A stretch of 52,375 nucleotides of DNA from Caldifarciminota bacterium (GTDB lineage Bacteria > Hydrothermota > Hydrothermia > LBFQ01). This document shows, piece by piece, positions 50,031 through 52,375 of this stretch. How positions within the stretch are numbered: position 1 is the first letter of the stretch; every line of letters starts with the position of its first letter. The stretch lies in NCBI GenBank assembly GCA_015492295.1, contig WGFI01000059.1, positions 1-52,375 of the forward strand, in the 5' to 3' direction. Made by a program: the position numbers and the translations under genes. Under the pieces are notes generated by a model that was not told where the DNA came from, did not search any database, and worked only from the letters and a program-made list of their open reading frames with translations.

Positions 50031-50165
50031 ATGAAAAGGCTGGTAAGCAAAGAGAAGCAAAGAGAAGCAAAGAGAAGCAAAGAGAAGCAAAGAGCTATGG
50101 CGTGTAGGGGTTATACTTCTATCCCTCTTCTCTTTCTCTCCGATGCTTGCCAGTGTGGGAGATAA
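50031..50165 (+). other. Short out-of-frame reading frame from the promoter-proximal ATG
   Basis: From ATG 50031 the frame reads through the repeats and stops at TAA 50163-50165 after 44 codons. It starts MKRLVSKEKQRE. With one repeat fewer (or two more) the same ATG would run into the signal peptide and lipase frame. Confidence 0.6.
50045..50094 (+). repeat. Five perfect 10-base tandem repeats (AAGCAAAGAG)
   Basis: Five exact copies in a row, 14 bases after ATG 50031 and before the codons of a signal peptide. Since 10 is not a multiple of 3, each gain or loss of a copy changes the frame. This is the layout of a phase-variable contingency gene. Confidence 0.95.
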
Positions 50166-52308
50166 CGATATCGTTGAACCTATGAATGAAAGGTGTGGCA
50201 TTAATGGAAGTCCGTGTTGTATAGATACCACAAGCGATGGAGGCGAGCTTGGGGATCCAAAACTTCCAGCGAGCTTCTGTTATTCCGGAATCTGCGTCAT
50301 AGACAGCCTCCATCCGTTCCCCGGTATATGCATGGGTGGCGATGGTGGGGGTGGAGGAGATGACGGTGGAGGTAGCGGTGGTGGATACCCTGGCGGAGGA
50401 TACGATGATGTATCAAGGCCCTGCCTTCCTACGATTATATGGAAGGATGTATGCGACGACGATACTGTGGGTTTGTTTTGGGATGGTAACGATGAGATAG
50501 CGGATCCAAGCAGGCCCGTGGTTCTTCTCGTTCATGGGACGAAGAACGATTGTAGAACTTGGCAAGATTATTATGGGTATTTAAAGAATGATGGTTTCCG
50601 CATAGCTGTTGTGAATCTCTATCCTTCAAACCACGATGCGGATGCGAAGGGATGCAGGTTCAGGGGGCCTATGTTTGAACCCAACGGGCAACTGTTGGAC
50701 TTTTTAATAGATACGCTGTACAGTTTCCTTGTGAATAACTATCCATCTGGTTGGAACAACGATATAGTCATAGTGGCTCATAGCAGAGGCGCTTTGGAAA
50801 GTGAGGTGGCTATATATAAATATGGTAATACGCATGTAAGGAGGGTTGTAACCATAGGTGGCCCATTTTTTGGATCAAAGCTTGCGGATGTATGTTCAAG
50901 TCCGAGCGATATAGAGATAAATTGCGATGTTTTTCCTATATGGTCCCGTGAATATTGGGAATGCCAGTCTATAAAAACGATTTTAGAGACTTTTAATATA
51001 ACCGTAGGAAATGTATGCGCGTACTTTACGACCCCAGATGTATGGAGGTTATCAACGGACGCCGTGATACCCTACCGAAGTAATTATATAGACCCATATA
51101 TGACTTACAGGTCCGTGAATTATTATGTTGGGATAGGTTGGACTCCCCATTGGTCATGCGGACCTTTTCCCGGAAAATCGCAAGCAGGTTGTCTTTTACT
51201 GAGATACGGCTTATGGCAAGGTTGCAACGATGGAACCGTTGAATATTCAAGCACTTCAAGGAGGGCTTCCTATCCGAACACCTGCTTTATTTCCACGAGG
51301 GCAGTTTCCCAGAATCCGTTTCCTTGGTCATGCGGTGGGGATCCTAGCTATTGGGAAAAGGATCACACTTCAAGTAAGAACGATGTAGAGATTTATAATA
51401 GATATGTTAAAAGGGCAATTTTGGGCAACTGTCCAACTCTATATCAGGTCTCGGACAGCACAGAACCTATGGATATACCCATAACTTCACCTAAGGAATC
51501 CGGGAGCAATATGTTTATCGTGGGGGTGGAGGGGAGTTTATACCTCCCTATATCGTCGGAGACGGACAGTATCATAGTTATATCCCCTTATCCTCTGAAT
51601 ATCATGTATGCTTCAAGGGTTAGGGAGTTTGACATTGAAGGTTTGTATGGATATATAGTATCTCCTCAATCCACGGGAGCGAACATACTGTTGGCAAGGA
51701 AGAGCGATGAATTTTCTACGGACGAGTACGATTTTACCCCCGTTATGGTATTTTATCCGAGTCCTCATTTGGCTAAGGTTAAGTTTAATAAGAGGATGTA
51801 CCTTGAAGGTGATGTGATAAGGATAGATTTCGTTTATCCATTGGCGGACAGCGTGAAAGGAAGCTATTTCAGGATAGGCGATCCTAACAGCATAAAATTC
51901 ATCACATTCAGAGAGATAAACGATACATTCAAGGCGTATGTAAGGATACCTTTCAGGGGTGTTTATAGATTCGTTTTCACCACATTCGGCAGAGAACCGA
52001 GAACCATAATGGAAAATGTTTGGGTTGTTCCGAGTTATGATACGGATGCTCTTATGTCTTTTATAAGCGATATGGAATATGGAAGGTTTGGGATTCCGAA
52101 GAGATCCGTAGGATCAAGGCAGAGGCTACTTTATGGAGGAGAAGTGATAAACATAGGATTGAGGGGAAATTATAGGATATACGATGTGAAGGGGAGTCTC
52201 GTTCTTAGAGGATACACGGGAGATGGTAGGATAGATATAAGAAGGCTTCCGAGGGGTATATATTTCGTCGTTATAAGGGGTAAAATATTTAAGGTGGTTA
52301 GGAGATGA
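50143..52308 (+). CDS. Secreted lipase-like alpha/beta hydrolase with sorting-like domain (frame OFF in this sequence)
   Basis: A 721-residue frame from ATG 50143. Order: N-terminal cysteine-containing part, a Gly/Asp-rich linker, an alpha/beta-hydrolase domain with VVLLVHGT, nucleophile elbow AHSRG (S214) and GGPFFGS, a likely catalytic histidine in EKDHTSS, a beta-sandwich region, and the sorting-like end (NYRIYDVKGSLVLRG ... LPRGIYFVVIRG). It resembles secreted triacylglycerol lipases/PGAP1-like esterases. In the same frame upstream of 50143 is a good signal peptide (LWRVGVILLSLFSFSPMLA) but no start codon; it is joined to ATG 50031 only if the repeat number changes by -1 or +2. The next lipoprotein gene overlaps by 4 bases. 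Confidence 0.85.
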   Translation: MLASVGDNDIVEPMNERCGINGSPCCIDTTSDGGELGDPKLPASFCYSGICVIDSLHPFPGICMGGDGGGGGDDGGGSGGGYPGGGYDDVSRPCLPTIIWKDVCDDDTVGLFWDGNDEIADPSRPVVLLVHGTKNDCRTWQDYYGYLKNDGFRIAVVNLYPSNHDADAKGCRFRGPMFEPNGQLLDFLIDTLYSFLVNNYPSGWNNDIVIVAHSRGALESEVAIYKYGNTHVRRVVTIGGPFFGSKLADVCSSPSDIEINCDVFPIWSREYWECQSIKTILETFNITVGNVCAYFTTPDVWRLSTDAVIPYRSNYIDPYMTYRSVNYYVGIGWTPHWSCGPFPGKSQAGCLLLRYGLWQGCNDGTVEYSSTSRRASYPNTCFISTRAVSQNPFPWSCGGDPSYWEKDHTSSKNDVEIYNRYVKRAILGNCPTLYQVSDSTEPMDIPITSPKESGSNMFIVGVEGSLYLPISSETDSIIVISPYPLNIMYASRVREFDIEGLYGYIVSPQSTGANILLARKSDEFSTDEYDFTPVMVFYPSPHLAKVKFNKRMYLEGDVIRIDFVYPLADSVKGSYFRIGDPNSIKFITFREINDTFKAYVRIPFRGVYRFVFTTFGREPRTIMENVWVVPSYDTDALMSFISDMEYGRFGIPKRSVGSRQRLLYGGEVINIGLRGNYRIYDVKGSLVLRGYTGDGRIDIRRLPRGIYFVVIRGKIFKVVRR

Positions 52309-52375
52309 AAAGGGTTTTACTTTTGATCGTTTTAGCGCTGGTAGGTTGCAAGAAGAAGGGAAATCCTTATGAGGA
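52305..52375 (+). CDS. Lipoprotein, 5' part only (runs out of window)
   Basis: ATG 52305 overlaps the lipase stop (ATGA). The visible 23 residues MKRVLLLIVLALVGCKKKG are a typical lipoprotein signal with lipobox cysteine 15. The rest lies outside. Being coupled to the lipase-like gene, it may be a partner or chaperone of it. Confidence 0.75.
   Translation, partial: MKRVLLLIVLALVGCKKKGNPYE

Noticed and set aside
1-52375. Insertion sequences, prophage or integrated element
   Set aside because: No transposase, integrase, phage structural gene or flanking direct repeats were recognised; the AT-rich PIN pair and the MNT/HEPN area are the only hints of transfer.

Overview
The window looks like a chromosome segment of an uncultured thermophilic bacterium of the FCB/WOR-3 (Hydrothermae-like) kind; this is inference. 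The reasons are the mixture of bacterial housekeeping genes with many secreted beta-propeller proteins, a recurring short C-terminal domain of the type V-Y-D-V-S-G-R ... G-V-Y-F ... K-K-V resembling type IX-style sorting domains, heavy use of AGA/AGG and ATA codons, and Gram-negative envelope functions (TonB-dependent receptor, lgt, lspA, MlaF-like ATPase). I see no rRNA, prophage, insertion sequence or CRISPR array, and no gene-free stretch longer than 300 bases.

Layout. 1-10 kb: tail of a secreted protein, a periplasmic 5'-nucleotidase with a lipoprotein, then minus-strand sufD and a Nudix-fabD-recO-like-isoaspartyl peptidase run, then nfeD/SPFH, a cold-shock protein, a lipoprotein and tsaE. 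10-16.5 kb: an ECF sigma/anti-sigma pair, a PIN-domain gene with a helical partner, a secreted beta-propeller, murC and a btuF-like lipoprotein. 16.4-19.6 kb (minus): a five-gene operon coupled by 4-base overlaps, encoding an outer-membrane-like protein, an FMN-binding domain protein, a membrane protein, ApbE and LipA, with a perfect 11-base inverted repeat at its promoter. 19.7-23.2 kb: an ankyrin-repeat protein, then nuoE-accC. 23.2-29.8 kb (minus): five secreted proteins including two paralogous FG-GAP propellers, followed upstream by a possible TPR-winged-helix regulator, a membrane protein and a glycosyltransferase. 32.8-42.8 kb: fusA, lspA, a GT28 glycosyltransferase, MlaF-like ATPase, patatin, tRNA-Gly, folC, a CsgG-like lipoprotein, ctpA, queD. 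42.8-48.7 kb (minus): a cobalamin riboswitch controlling a BtuG-like propeller and a TonB-dependent receptor, followed by pgeF, a potassium channel, lgt and a UbiA-family prenyltransferase. 48.7-52.4 kb: an MNT-HEPN module, a decayed second copy, and a secreted lipase-like gene whose signal peptide lies behind five 10-base tandem repeats.

Gene expression. About seventeen transcription-unit starts have a TATAAT/TAAAAT/TAGAAT box only 7-10 bases before the start codon, which implies leaderless mRNAs. Genes inside operons instead use Shine-Dalgarno sequences or ATGA/GTGA overlaps. This rule moves several starts (nfeD, the sigma factor, nuoE).

Most interesting points: (1) the decanucleotide repeat leaves the lipase out of frame with its promoter-proximal ATG, so it may be a phase-variable surface gene in the OFF state; (2) a palindrome TTGCCA-N7-TGGCAA sits in the same orientation before three secreted propeller genes; (3) the riboswitch-BtuG-like-TonB receptor unit; (4) the flavoprotein operon with its operator-like repeat.
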